30,070 bases of DNA from positions 1 through 30,070 of the forward strand of contig JASBTC010000067.1 of NCBI GenBank assembly GCA_030148625.1, written 5' to 3'. A program made the translations under genes and the position numbers. The notes beneath the pieces were generated by a model. That model was not told the DNA's origin. It saw nothing but the letters and a program-made list of their open reading frames with translations, and did no database searches. Origin of the DNA: Sphingobium sp. Its GTDB lineage: Bacteria > Pseudomonadota > Alphaproteobacteria > Sphingomonadales > Sphingomonadaceae. This document shows, in pieces, positions 7,324 to 14,669 of this stretch. The stretch's first letter is position 1, and the number at the start of each line of letters is the position of its first letter.

Positions 7324-7842
7324 CTAACCGTCCAGACCACTAACCGGCGCCCGCACCCCCGCCCGCTCGCGCCGCTTGAGCTCCGCCTTCAGCAGTTCGG
7401 GCTTCGGCGCCCAGAGAAAGCCGAAACTCACCGTGCCTTCCTTGGTTTCGACGACATGGTGCAGCCTGTGCGCCTGCACGATCCGCTTCATATAGTCGGA
7501 GCGCGGCACATAGCGATGATCGAGCCGTTTGTGGACGATCACGTCGTGGAAACCGAAATAGATCGCGCCATAGCCCGCAATCCCCGCCCCGACCCAGGTC
7601 GCCCAATCGCCCCAGCCGAGCTGGACGCCGCCCAGGATCAGCAGGATCGAGGGGATCGCGAAGATCACGGCATAGAGATCGTTGAGTTCCCAGTTACCGG
7701 TGCGCGGCCGATGATGGCTCTCGTGGAGGAACCAGCCCGGCCCATGCATCAGCCAGCGATGGGCAACGTACGCGAAACCCTCCATCGCGACGATGGTGGC
7801 GAGGAAAAGGAGGATGCCCAGCGCCCAATGCATGGGCGGCAT
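7324..7842 (-). CDS. crtZ: Beta-carotene 3-hydroxylase CrtZ
   Basis: The 172-residue membrane enzyme has the full set of di-iron histidines of bacterial CrtZ: HRWLMH (28-33), HESHH (40-44), HDVIVHKRLDHRYVP in the middle and HRLHHV near the C-terminus, with hydrophobic helices between. It adds hydroxyls at C3 and C3' of the beta-ionone rings, turning beta-carotene into zeaxanthin. Length is normal. The start may be ATG 7842 or ATG 7833; neither has a strong ribosome site. The gene converges on crtB and lies 40 bp downstream of the thioesterase gene on the same strand, so it may be the last gene of that minus-strand group and not part of the crtYIB operon. Confidence 0.95.
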   Translation of the reverse strand: MPPMHWALGILLFLATIVAMEGFAYVAHRWLMHGPGWFLHESHHRPRTGNWELNDLYAVIFAIPSILLILGGVQLGWGDWATWVGAGIAGYGAIYFGFHDVIVHKRLDHRYVPRSDYMKRIVQAHRLHHVVETKEGTVSFGFLWAPKPELLKAELKRRERAGVRAPVSGLDG

Positions 7843-7882
7843 ATAGGCGCCCCGCCCCGGCCTGTCATGCCGGGGAATCTCC

Positions 7883-8296
7883 CTATTCGGGAAAACCGAA
7901 GGCGGCGCGGACGGCGGGCGGGATCGGGCGCGGCTTGCCGTCGGTCAGGTCGACATGGACATGGACCAGCTCGATCTCGGCGCGGAGATCATCGGCATCG
8001 GCGCCATGCAGTGCGATGGCGAAGGTCATACTGCTATTGCCCATCCGCGCCACGCGCATCAGCCCGTCAATCTCCTCATCGACGCGGATCGGCTTGCGAT
8101 ATTCGACGAGCGCACGCACGACATGGCAATCGAACTCGCCACCAGCCGCGGCATTGATGCCGGCGGCGCGCCAATATTCGGTCAGCACGACATCGGCATA
8201 TTCGAGATAGCGCGAGTTGAAGACCACGGCCTGGGGATCGACCTCCGCATAGCGGACGCGAAAGCGGTATGAGAAAGGATAGTCGGTGCGGGACAT
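7883..8296 (-). CDS. Acyl-CoA thioesterase, 4HBT/YbgC-like hotdog fold
   Basis: This small enzyme (137 residues) shows the 4-hydroxybenzoyl-CoA thioesterase type active-site strand and helix: FRVRYAEVDPQAVVFNSRYLEYAD at about residues 12-35, with the catalytic Asp in the AEVDP position, followed by VEYRKPIRVDEEI and the amphipathic strands of a single hotdog domain. It would hydrolyse short- or medium-chain or aromatic acyl-CoA; the substrate is not predictable. The start is ATG 8296. It is 90 bp downstream of the DUF1176 gene and 40 bp upstream of crtZ, all minus strand. Confidence 0.88.
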   Translation of the reverse strand: MSRTDYPFSYRFRVRYAEVDPQAVVFNSRYLEYADVVLTEYWRAAGINAAAGGEFDCHVVRALVEYRKPIRVDEEIDGLMRVARMGNSSMTFAIALHGADADDLRAEIELVHVHVDLTDGKPRPIPPAVRAAFGFPE

Positions 8297-8386
8297 GCAT
8301 TGGCAATGGCCGAGCGCCGCGCCGCTTTCAAGATCGATCGATTGAACGCCCCTCTCGCTTGCCGAGGGTGATTGCGCGGGTCGATC

Positions 8387-9358
8387 CTAGCGACTGTCCT
8401 GCACATTGGCTCGCCAGGTCGGGATATAGTCGACGCTGCCGCGACATTCGCCCATTTCGGCCTGCGCTGCCAGGCGGAAGCGCTGTCCGTCCCAGGCGAA
8501 GCTGCTCGTCACGCCGCAATCGCCCAGACCACGCCCTTTGGCATAGGTGTCGAGCAGACGCTTGTCCGCGTCCCAGGCGGGATTGACCAGCGAATGCGCA
8601 TCCTCGCCCATGCCGGGGCTCGAATCGAACGCGGCCGGCGTGATCCGCCCCTTTTCGTCGACGATCAGCGCGATACCGAAATAATTATAGGCGCCATTGC
8701 CGCAAGGCTGCATCACCAGCGCCAGACTGTGACCGGCATCGAGCCGCACCGCTTCGGGTTCAAGCGATTCCCGATCGACCTCGCAGCCGATATCGCCGAG
8801 CTGCTTCAGCGCATCCGCCTGGGAGATGGTTCGCGGCGGCGCGGCCGATGCAGCGGGACGGAGAATGACGGGCAGCGGCGGCGCCGGCGGCACCGTGCTC
8901 ACGGTTCCCTTGCGCATCAATGCGCTTGTCGTGCCCACACGTTTCTGGCGATCGTCCATGTAGAGCAACGCGGCGCTCGCCCCCGAAAGCGAGACGGCGG
9001 ATATCTGCTTGCCCATTGCGTCGAGCACCGGAAGTGACGGATCGCGCCGCAATGCATCGAGCAGAGCGGGCACATCCTTCGCGGCGATCGCGCCATTGGC
9101 GGAAAAGGCGATGCGCCGCTTGCCCACGCCGAGCGTTCGGCCCTTTTCCGGTACGGTAACGCTGATTTCTGGCACCGCAGACGCCGTGGCGCCGCGCGTG
9201 ACGACCAAGGTCGTGCCTTCAAGCTCCGCCTCGGGCATCAGCGCCACCGCCTGGCAGGCGCGGCCATTGTCGCAGCCGACGATCCAGTCGCGAAAGGTCT
9301 CGAGCTTGGTGGGTTGGGGCGCCGCGGCGGCCGCGAGCAGCAGCAGCGCCCCAACCAT
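8387..9358 (-). CDS. DUF1176 domain exported protein
   Basis: The 323-residue protein starts with a short hydrophobic leader (MVGALLLLAAAAAPQP) suggesting export. Right after it comes FRDWIVGCDNGRACQAVAL, the diagnostic N-terminal block of DUF1176. Further family features are paired cysteines (residues near C-D-N and R-A-C, and a later CGNGAYN and GDCGVTSSFAWDG) that could form disulfides in the periplasm. The family is widespread in Proteobacteria and has no known function. It starts 5 bp after the end of the aminotransferase gene, so the two are very likely co-transcribed, although nothing in the sequence ties a periplasmic protein to amino-acid metabolism. Confidence 0.85.
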   Translation of the reverse strand: MVGALLLLAAAAAPQPTKLETFRDWIVGCDNGRACQAVALMPEAELEGTTLVVTRGATASAVPEISVTVPEKGRTLGVGKRRIAFSANGAIAAKDVPALLDALRRDPSLPVLDAMGKQISAVSLSGASAALLYMDDRQKRVGTTSALMRKGTVSTVPPAPPLPVILRPAASAAPPRTISQADALKQLGDIGCEVDRESLEPEAVRLDAGHSLALVMQPCGNGAYNYFGIALIVDEKGRITPAAFDSSPGMGEDAHSLVNPAWDADKRLLDTYAKGRGLGDCGVTSSFAWDGQRFRLAAQAEMGECRGSVDYIPTWRANVQDSR

Positions 9359-9363
9359 CCGGG

Positions 9364-10569
9364 TCAGCCCGCTTTGGCGGGCGTATTCACGCCCATGCTC
9401 TGGAGATATTTGCGGACGTTGCGCGCCGCCTGGCGGATACGATGCTCATTCTCCACCATCGCGATGCGGACAAAGCCCTCACCGTCCTCGCCATAGCCGA
9501 CACCTGGCGCCACCGCGACGCCGGCATGGGTCAGCAACTGCTTGGAGAATTCGAGGCTGCCGAGATGCGCGAGCGCGGGCGGCAGCGGCGCCCAGGCGAA
9601 CATCGACGCGCGCGGCGGCGGAATGTCCCACCCCGCCCGTCCGAAGCTTTCGACCAGCACGTCGCGGCGATGCTTGTAGAGCTGGCGGTTCTTCTCGACG
9701 ATATCCTGCGGACCATTGATCGCGGCGACCGCCGCGGCCTGGATCGGCGTGAACGCACCATAATCGAGATAGGATTTGACGCGGGTGAGCGCGGAGATCA
9801 GCGTCTTGTTGCCAACCGCGAAGCCCATGCGCCAGCCCGCCATCGAATAGGTCTTCGACATCGAGGTGAATTCGACCGCGACATCCTTCGCGCCCGGCAC
9901 CTGCAGGATCGACGGCGTCGGGCAATCGTCGAAATAGATTTCGCTATAGGCGAGATCCGAGAGCACCCAGAGCCCATGTTCCTTGGCGAAGGCGACGACG
10001 CGTTCGTAGAAAGCGAGATCGACGACCTCTGCGGTGGGGTTGGACGGATAGCCCATCACCAGCACCGAGGGCTTGGGCACCATGAACCTGACCGCACGTT
10101 CGAGCGATTCGAAATAATGCTCGTCGGGCGTGGTCGGCACCGAACGGATGCTGGCACCCGCGATGATGAAGCCGAATGTGTGGATCGGATAGCTCGGATT
10201 GGGCGCGAGCACGACGTCGCCGGGCGCGGTGATCGCCTGCGCCAGATTGGCGAGCCCTTCCTTCGAACCCAGCGTCACCACGACTTCGCTGTCGGGATCG
10301 ACATCGACCCCGAAGCGACGGCCATAATAATTCGCCTGCGCCTTGCGGAGGCCGGGTATGCCCTTGGACGCGGAATAGCCGTGCGCCTTGGGATTGCGCG
10401 CCACTTCGCACATCTTCTCGATCACATGTTCGGGCGGGGGCAGATCGGGATTGCCCATGCCGAGATCGATGATGTCGTCTCCTGCCGCACGTGCTGCTGC
10501 CCGCATCGCATTCACTTCGGCGATAACATAGGGCGGCAGTCGCTTGATGCGGTAGAAGTCTTCGGTCAT
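9364..10569 (-). CDS. alaC: Class I/II PLP aminotransferase, AlaC-like (alanine transaminase)
   Basis: The 401-residue enzyme begins MTEDFYRIKRLPPYVIAEVN, nearly the standard start of AlaC (YfdZ), the glutamate-pyruvate aminotransferase. It has the fold-type I PLP features: YSASKGIPGLRKA, GSKEGLANL, YPSNPTAEV, and the Schiff-base lysine in SMSKTYSMAGWRMGF at about residue 239. Related enzymes are often labelled LL-diaminopimelate aminotransferase; the AlaC-type start favours alanine, but substrate range is not certain. I place the start at ATG 10569; ATG 10578, three codons upstream, is possible. The gene leads a minus-strand set with DUF1176 (5-bp gap), thioesterase and crtZ, and is divergent from phaC. 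Confidence 0.85.
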   Translation of the reverse strand: MTEDFYRIKRLPPYVIAEVNAMRAAARAAGDDIIDLGMGNPDLPPPEHVIEKMCEVARNPKAHGYSASKGIPGLRKAQANYYGRRFGVDVDPDSEVVVTLGSKEGLANLAQAITAPGDVVLAPNPSYPIHTFGFIIAGASIRSVPTTPDEHYFESLERAVRFMVPKPSVLVMGYPSNPTAEVVDLAFYERVVAFAKEHGLWVLSDLAYSEIYFDDCPTPSILQVPGAKDVAVEFTSMSKTYSMAGWRMGFAVGNKTLISALTRVKSYLDYGAFTPIQAAAVAAINGPQDIVEKNRQLYKHRRDVLVESFGRAGWDIPPPRASMFAWAPLPPALAHLGSLEFSKQLLTHAGVAVAPGVGYGEDGEGFVRIAMVENEHRIRQAARNVRKYLQSMGVNTPAKAG

Positions 10570-10766
10570 GGCTCCCATTCCGATTGGAGGTTTTTGGAGC
10601 CGGTTTCCTACGCTTTTGGGCGACTTATGTCGAAGGCTAATTGGCAGTCGCGGGCCGCGAACGCCTCTTGCCCGATCCGGTAAGTCGATCGGATCGAAAC
10701 ACGAAGTGCTTCCACCGCAACCCCGCAGGCTCTACGCTGCTGCCGACTCTGTGGGAGAGATCGCCG

Positions 10767-12515
10767 ATGACCGAGACCGGCACGACCATGACGCCGCCGA
10801 CGCTGGAGGATATGCAGCGATGGACCTGGGTGATCGGACGTGCGCAGCAATTGCTGCTCGAGTTCGGGATAGACCGGATGCAACAGGCCGCCGCGGCGCA
10901 ACCCCCGACCGATGGACTGCCATTTGCGGGCATGGACGCCGTTGCCCAGGCGCAGGCGGATTTCTGGAGCGAAAGCCTGAAATTGTGGCAACGCTTCGTC
11001 GATCCGGCGAGCGCCCCGGCCAAGGCGGAGGATCCGCGGATCGCCAAGGACCGGCGCTTTTCCGCGCCGCAATGGCGCGACAATCCGATGTTCGATCTGA
11101 TCCGGCAAAGCTATCTGCTGATCGCGGACCACCTGATCAAGAGCGTCGACGGGATCGACGGAGTCGACCCCAAGCAGAAGCAGCAGATCCGTTTCGCCAC
11201 CCAGGGCTTCGTCGATGCGATGAGCCCGAGCAATTTTGCCTTCACCAACCCGCTGGTGATCGAAAAGACCATCGAGACGCGCGGCGAGAATCTGCTCAAG
11301 GGCCTGACCCATATGCTGCGCGACATCGGCCGGGGGCAGCTCACCCATAGCCAGCCCGATGCCTATGAGCTGGGACGCAATATCGCGACGACGCCGGGCA
11401 AGGTGGTGAAGGAAACGCCGCTCTACCAGCTTATCCAGTACGAGCCGCAGACCACCGAGGTCCACCGCACGCCGCTGCTGATCTTCCCGCCCTGGATCAA
11501 CCGCTATTACATCCTCGACCTCAATCCGGAGAAGAGCTTCATCCGCTGGGCGGTGTCGCAGGGGTTGAGCGTGTTCGTCGTCTCATGGAAATCCGCAGAC
11601 GCGAGCATGAAGGACGTGACCTGGGACGATTATATCGTCCGCGGCCAGATCGATGCGATCGATACGGTCCGCGATCTGCTCGACGTGAAGAGCGTCCATG
11701 CCATCGGCTATTGCGTCGCCGGCACGACGCTGGCGGCGACGCTGGCGCTGCTCGCCGCGCGCGACGAGGCCAAGAAGGTGACGACCGCCACCTTCTTCAC
11801 CGCACAGGTCGATTTCGCCAAGGCGGGCGAACTCAACCTGTTCGTCGACGACGAGCAGCTCAAGCTCGTCGAAAGCCTGTCGGGCGAGGGATATCTCGAC
11901 GGCCGCTACATGGCCGCCACCTTCAACCTGCTGCGCGGCCGCGACCTGATCTGGAACTATGTGCAGAATAATTATCTGCTGGGTCAGGACTATGCGCCGT
12001 TCGACCTGCTCCACTGGAATGGCGATACCACCAATCTGCCTGCCAAATGGCACAAGGCCTATCTGACCGACCTTTATCGCGACAACAAGCTGGCCATGCC
12101 CGGTGCGATCAGCATCGACGGCACGCCGATCGACCTGCGCGCCGTCAAGACGCCGGCCTATGTGCAGGCCGGACGCGAGGACCATATCGCGCCGCTGGAG
12201 AGCGTCTGGAAGATCAACGACCATTTCGCCGGGCCGATCCGCTTCGTGCTTGCCGGCTCGGGGCATATTGCCGGCGTGGTCAATCCGCCGAGTGCCGGCA
12301 AATATCAATATTGGACCAGCGAGAAGCCGGCGAAGAGCCTGACAGACTTCCTGACGGCTGCGACGGAGACTCCGGGCAGCTGGTGGCCTGACTGGATCGA
12401 TTGGCTATCCGGGCAGGATGGCGACAAACAATCGGCGACCGGTGCGCGCGTGCCCGGAAAAGGCAAGCTCAAGGCGATCGAGGACGCGCCGGGACGCTAC
12501 GTCAAGTCACGATAA
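10767..12515 (+). CDS. phaC: Class I poly(3-hydroxyalkanoate) synthase PhaC
   Basis: The protein polymerises (R)-3-hydroxyacyl-CoA into polyhydroxyalkanoate at the granule surface. From ATG 10767 it has 582 residues, the usual class I length. The N-terminal ~180 residues are the PhaC_N domain; the rest is an alpha/beta-hydrolase with a lipase-like box GYCVAGT holding Cys316, and the other triad members Asp472 (in GREDHIAP) and His500 (in GSGHIAGVVNPP). The pattern PPWINRYYILDL is also typical. An upstream in-frame ATG at 10641 would add 42 unlike residues; GGGAGA at 10753-10758 supports 10767. The phasin gene follows after 130 bp with its own promoter region. Class I synthases work alone, which agrees with the absence of phaE or phaR subunit genes nearby. 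Confidence 0.95.
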   Translation: MTETGTTMTPPTLEDMQRWTWVIGRAQQLLLEFGIDRMQQAAAAQPPTDGLPFAGMDAVAQAQADFWSESLKLWQRFVDPASAPAKAEDPRIAKDRRFSAPQWRDNPMFDLIRQSYLLIADHLIKSVDGIDGVDPKQKQQIRFATQGFVDAMSPSNFAFTNPLVIEKTIETRGENLLKGLTHMLRDIGRGQLTHSQPDAYELGRNIATTPGKVVKETPLYQLIQYEPQTTEVHRTPLLIFPPWINRYYILDLNPEKSFIRWAVSQGLSVFVVSWKSADASMKDVTWDDYIVRGQIDAIDTVRDLLDVKSVHAIGYCVAGTTLAATLALLAARDEAKKVTTATFFTAQVDFAKAGELNLFVDDEQLKLVESLSGEGYLDGRYMAATFNLLRGRDLIWNYVQNNYLLGQDYAPFDLLHWNGDTTNLPAKWHKAYLTDLYRDNKLAMPGAISIDGTPIDLRAVKTPAYVQAGREDHIAPLESVWKINDHFAGPIRFVLAGSGHIAGVVNPPSAGKYQYWTSEKPAKSLTDFLTAATETPGSWWPDWIDWLSGQDGDKQSATGARVPGKGKLKAIEDAPGRYVKSR

Positions 12516-12568
12516 ATAAACGGCTTTTCTTCTCTGCGTGACGGTTCTGTGCCAGTCGCGTGACGCTT

Positions 12569-12630
12569 TTGCTGCACTGCACAAAAACTCTTGCAATCTG
12601 CTGCGGCGCACTATATTGTGCAATGCAACA
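12569..12630 (+). promoter_or_regulatory. Phasin promoter with two TGCANTGCA boxes (candidate PhaR operators)
   Basis: Two copies of TGCANTGCA occur, at 12573-12581 (TGCACTGCA) and 12619-12627 (TGCAATGCA), each within a larger imperfect palindrome (12569-12584 and 12616-12630). A likely promoter, TTGCAA (12591-12596), 17 nt, TATTGT (12614-12619), lies between and overlaps the second box, so a bound repressor would block the start. PhaR repressors of PHA genes in alphaproteobacteria are known to bind TGC-rich palindromes before phasin genes; the link to PhaR here is inference. phaR itself is not in the window. Confidence 0.55.
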
Positions 12631-12645
12631 TAAGCAGGACCGCAT

Positions 12646-13230
12646 ATGAGCGTCACCGACACCAAGGCACGGCCGGTTGCGAAACCGGCACCTGCCAAGA
12701 CCGTGAAAACGAACCGGACGGCCCTGAAACAGGCCGCCACCGCAGAGAAAGGAACCATCGAGATGACCGACACCGCAAAAGTGACCGAGACCGTCAAGAA
12801 GGCCGCGACCGAAGCCACCAACCAGGCGCAGGCCGTGTTCGCCGATCTGAACGACCGCGCCAAGGCCGCCGTCGAGAAGAGCCAGAAGATCGCCGAGGAC
12901 CTGGCCGACTTCCAGAAGGGCAACCTCGAGGCGTTCGTCGCTTCGGCCAAGGTCGCCGCGCAAGGCCTCGAGACGATCGGCCAGGACGCCGCCGAGCTCG
13001 GCCGCAAGAACTTCGAATCGGCCCAGGCCGCGCTGAAGAGCTTCGCCGCCGCCAAGTCGCCGACCGATTTCTTCAAGCTGCAGAGCGATTATGCGAAGTC
13101 GGCTTTCGACTCGTTCGTCGCGCAGACCTCGAAGAACACCGAAGCTTCGCTGAAGCTGGCCGGCGACGTTTTCCAGCCGCTTTCCAGCCGGATCGCGGTT
13201 GCCGCCGAGAAGTTCAAGACCGCCGCCTGA
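12646..13230 (+). CDS. phaP: Phasin family granule-associated protein
   Basis: The 194-residue protein has an Ala/Lys-rich N-terminal tail (to about residue 40), then a long amphipathic, helix-forming region with heptad-like Ala/Lys/Glu patterns: NQAQAVFADLNDRAKAAVEK, FQKGNLEAFVASAKVAAQGL, and AAKSPTDFFKLQSDYAKSAF. The last is a typical phasin signature (SPxDFFxLQSxYA). Phasins coat PHA granules and control their size and number. An internal ATG at residue 40 (12763, MTDTAKVTE) could give a shorter form lacking the basic tail; an AGAAAGGA ribosome-like site precedes it, so both forms are possible. A strong hairpin terminator follows. Position after phaC supports the role. Confidence 0.92.
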   Translation: MSVTDTKARPVAKPAPAKTVKTNRTALKQAATAEKGTIEMTDTAKVTETVKKAATEATNQAQAVFADLNDRAKAAVEKSQKIAEDLADFQKGNLEAFVASAKVAAQGLETIGQDAAELGRKNFESAQAALKSFAAAKSPTDFFKLQSDYAKSAFDSFVAQTSKNTEASLKLAGDVFQPLSSRIAVAAEKFKTAA

Positions 13231-13256
13231 GTGCAGCAGTCGCGTAACGCGTAAGG

Positions 13257-13283
13257 AACGGCCGCCCCATCGGGGCGGCCGTT
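13257..13283 (+). terminator. Strong GC-rich hairpin terminator after the phasin gene
   Basis: A perfect 12-bp stem, AACGGCCGCCCC (13257-13268) with GGGGCGGCCGTT (13272-13283) around a 3-nt loop ATC, starts 26 nt after the phasin stop codon. It is followed by CTTGCG, only weakly T-rich, but the stem's own TT end and strength suit intrinsic termination in a high-GC genome. A weaker second hairpin (GGCCCGA 13300-13306 with TCGGGCC 13315-13321) comes next. Confidence 0.85.
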
Positions 13284-13395
13284 CTTGCGTCTGCGCCAGG
13301 GCCCGATTCGCGCTTCGGGCCGAATCAGGCTGAGGCGCGAAACAAGGCCTGTGTAAATTTCAGCATCGATTGCGCGCCAAACGCCGCATTCCCCC

Positions 13396-13423
13396 TTGCC
13401 CACGTCGATGCGCTTGCCATATT
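13396..13423 (+). promoter_or_regulatory. Possible promoter of clpS
   Basis: TTGCCC (13396-13401) and CATATT (13418-13423) are 16 nt apart and fit a sigma-70-like promoter. Transcription would begin near 13430, almost at the first ATG (13434), giving a nearly leaderless message, or leaving a 30-nt leader if translation begins at 13461. No experimental support; spacing and match are moderate. Confidence 0.35.
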
Positions 13424-13433
13424 CTCCTCGCAT

Positions 13434-13790
13434 ATGCGTGACGTGACATCTTTTTCGCTCATGATGGCCGACCGCAAGGAGGGTGACGACGAAGGCACCG
13501 GCCTGGGCGTCGCCACCCGCACGCGGACACGCACCAAGCGGCCGACGCCGTACAAGGTGCTCATGCTCAACGACGATTATACCCCGATGGAATTCGTCGT
13601 CCTTTGCCTCCAGCGCTTCTTCCGGATGAGCATCGAGGACGCGACTCGCGTAATGCTCCACGTCCACCAGAAGGGCGTCGGCGTCTGCGGCATCTTCAGC
13701 TACGAAGTCGCCGAGACCAAGGTCACCCAGGTCACGGATTTCGCACGGCAGAATCAGCACCCGCTGCAATGCACGCTGGAGAAGGCTTGA
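13434..13790 (+). CDS. clpS: ATP-dependent Clp protease adaptor ClpS
   Basis: ClpS binds N-degron substrates (Leu, Phe, Tyr, Trp at the N-terminus) and hands them to ClpAP. The folded core is easily seen: [18 protein letters not shown] with the Asn-Asp-Asp residues that hold the substrate's amino group, [21 protein letters not shown], then [31 protein letters not shown]. The N-terminal ~35 residues are a flexible charged tail, as usual. The ORF starts at ATG 13434 (118 residues), but ATG 13461 or 13464 (MMADRKEG) may be the real start because ClpS proteins of sphingomonads commonly begin around there. clpA is not next door. The stop codon (13788-13790) abuts hairpin repeat copy 2. Confidence 0.95.
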   Translation: MRDVTSFSLMMADRKEGDDEGTGLGVATRTRTRTKRPTPYKVLMLNDDYTPMEFVVLCLQRFFRMSIEDATRVMLHVHQKGVGVCGIFSYEVAETKVTQVTDFARQNQHPLQCTLEKA

Positions 13791-13910
13791 AATTTGGCTG
13801 ATGCCGGGCTGCGAACGGCATCACCCTGCGCTTCCGGTGCTCACGTACTGAAGTACGCTCCGCGCCGGTTCTCGGGCGATACCATTCTCGCTCCGGCCTG
13901 AGCCAAATTT
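13790..13910. repeat. Intergenic hairpin repeat, copy 2 (101-nt core with locus-specific complementary arms)
   Basis: Core 13800-13900 matches the core at 6087-6187 in length (101 nt) and at 92 positions. Its arms, AAATTTGGCT (13790-13799) and AGCCAAATTT (13901-13910), pair perfectly but share no sequence with the arms of copy 1. The left arm begins on the last base of the clpS stop codon. The same CGTACTGAAGTACG apical hairpin is present. It lies between convergent clpS and the HAD phosphatase gene, where a two-way terminator would be useful. Confidence 0.9.
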
Positions 13911-13926
13911 GGCGCGAACTTGCGGA

Positions 13927-14601
13927 TTACCGACTCCAATCCACAATCAACCAGCCATGCCCCTTCGCCAGCCGGCGCAGTTTCGGGCTGGGGTTCACCG
14001 CGATCGGCACATCCGCCCAGTCCAGCACCGGCGCGTCGGAGACATGATCCGAATAGAAGCGCACACTGCAATCCGGTCGATCCAGCCCCTGCGTCTGGAG
14101 CCATGCCTGGATCTTGCGCAACTTTGCCGGCCCGTAACAATTCTCACCCTCGATCCGCGCCCGGATGCGCCCATCGGGCAGGCAGAAGCTGTCGGTCGCG
14201 ATCACGTCGTCCATGCCGAGCGCTTCCGCGATCGCGGTCACATAGATGCGATAGGATGCGGTCGCCATGACCAGCCGGTGCCCCGAGTCGCGGTCTGCCG
14301 CCATTTGCCGCAATGCGCCGGGATAGATGTTGGTGGCCACCGTCCGGGCCGCGAAGCTCCGTGCCAGCGGCTCCAGCTCGGCCGAGGGAATATGCCCGCC
14401 GGTCAGCAGCGACTGATTGATTTCCTTGAGTTTTGCGCGATCGATCAGCCGGCATGCATAAGCCACCATCACCAGCAGCGCGACCGGCGCGAACAGCAGC
14501 CGCCAGGGCGAACGATGCCGCGCCACATGGAGCAGGAAGCCCGTATAGGTTCCGCGACGCGTGATCGTCCGGTCCATGTCGTAGATCGCAAGCGCCGTCA
14601 T
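13927..14601 (-). CDS. HAD-superfamily phosphatase, subfamily IB (SerB-like)
   Basis: The 224-residue protein begins with motif I YDMDRTIT (nucleophile Asp8, acid/base Asp10), has a helical cap with a hydrophobic segment around residues 33-52 (WRLLFAPVALLVMVAYACRL), motif II MATAS, a Lys in the motif III region, and motif IV SDHVSDAPVLDWAD. This order fits HAD-IB phosphatases related to phosphoserine phosphatase and to CicA-type or lysophosphatidate-type phosphatases; the cap's hydrophobic helix might favour a membrane-near phospholipid substrate (inference). The start ATG 14601 has GGGAAGG upstream. It is divergent from the lipid-transport operon, which would agree with a lipid-related role but does not prove it. 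Confidence 0.85.
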   Translation of the reverse strand: MTALAIYDMDRTITRRGTYTGFLLHVARHRSPWRLLFAPVALLVMVAYACRLIDRAKLKEINQSLLTGGHIPSAELEPLARSFAARTVATNIYPGALRQMAADRDSGHRLVMATASYRIYVTAIAEALGMDDVIATDSFCLPDGRIRARIEGENCYGPAKLRKIQAWLQTQGLDRPDCSVRFYSDHVSDAPVLDWADVPIAVNPSPKLRRLAKGHGWLIVDWSR

Positions 14602-14669
14602 CCTGCCGCCTTCCCTGCCAGCCCAACGCGCTTGCCCCCCGCGCCATAATCGCGCAAGACTTCAAGTGC

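Noticed and set aside
10641..10766. N-terminal extension of PhaC from ATG 10641
   Set aside because: The extra 42 residues have no PhaC_N similarity and a good ribosome site (GGGAGA 10753-10758) points to ATG 10767.
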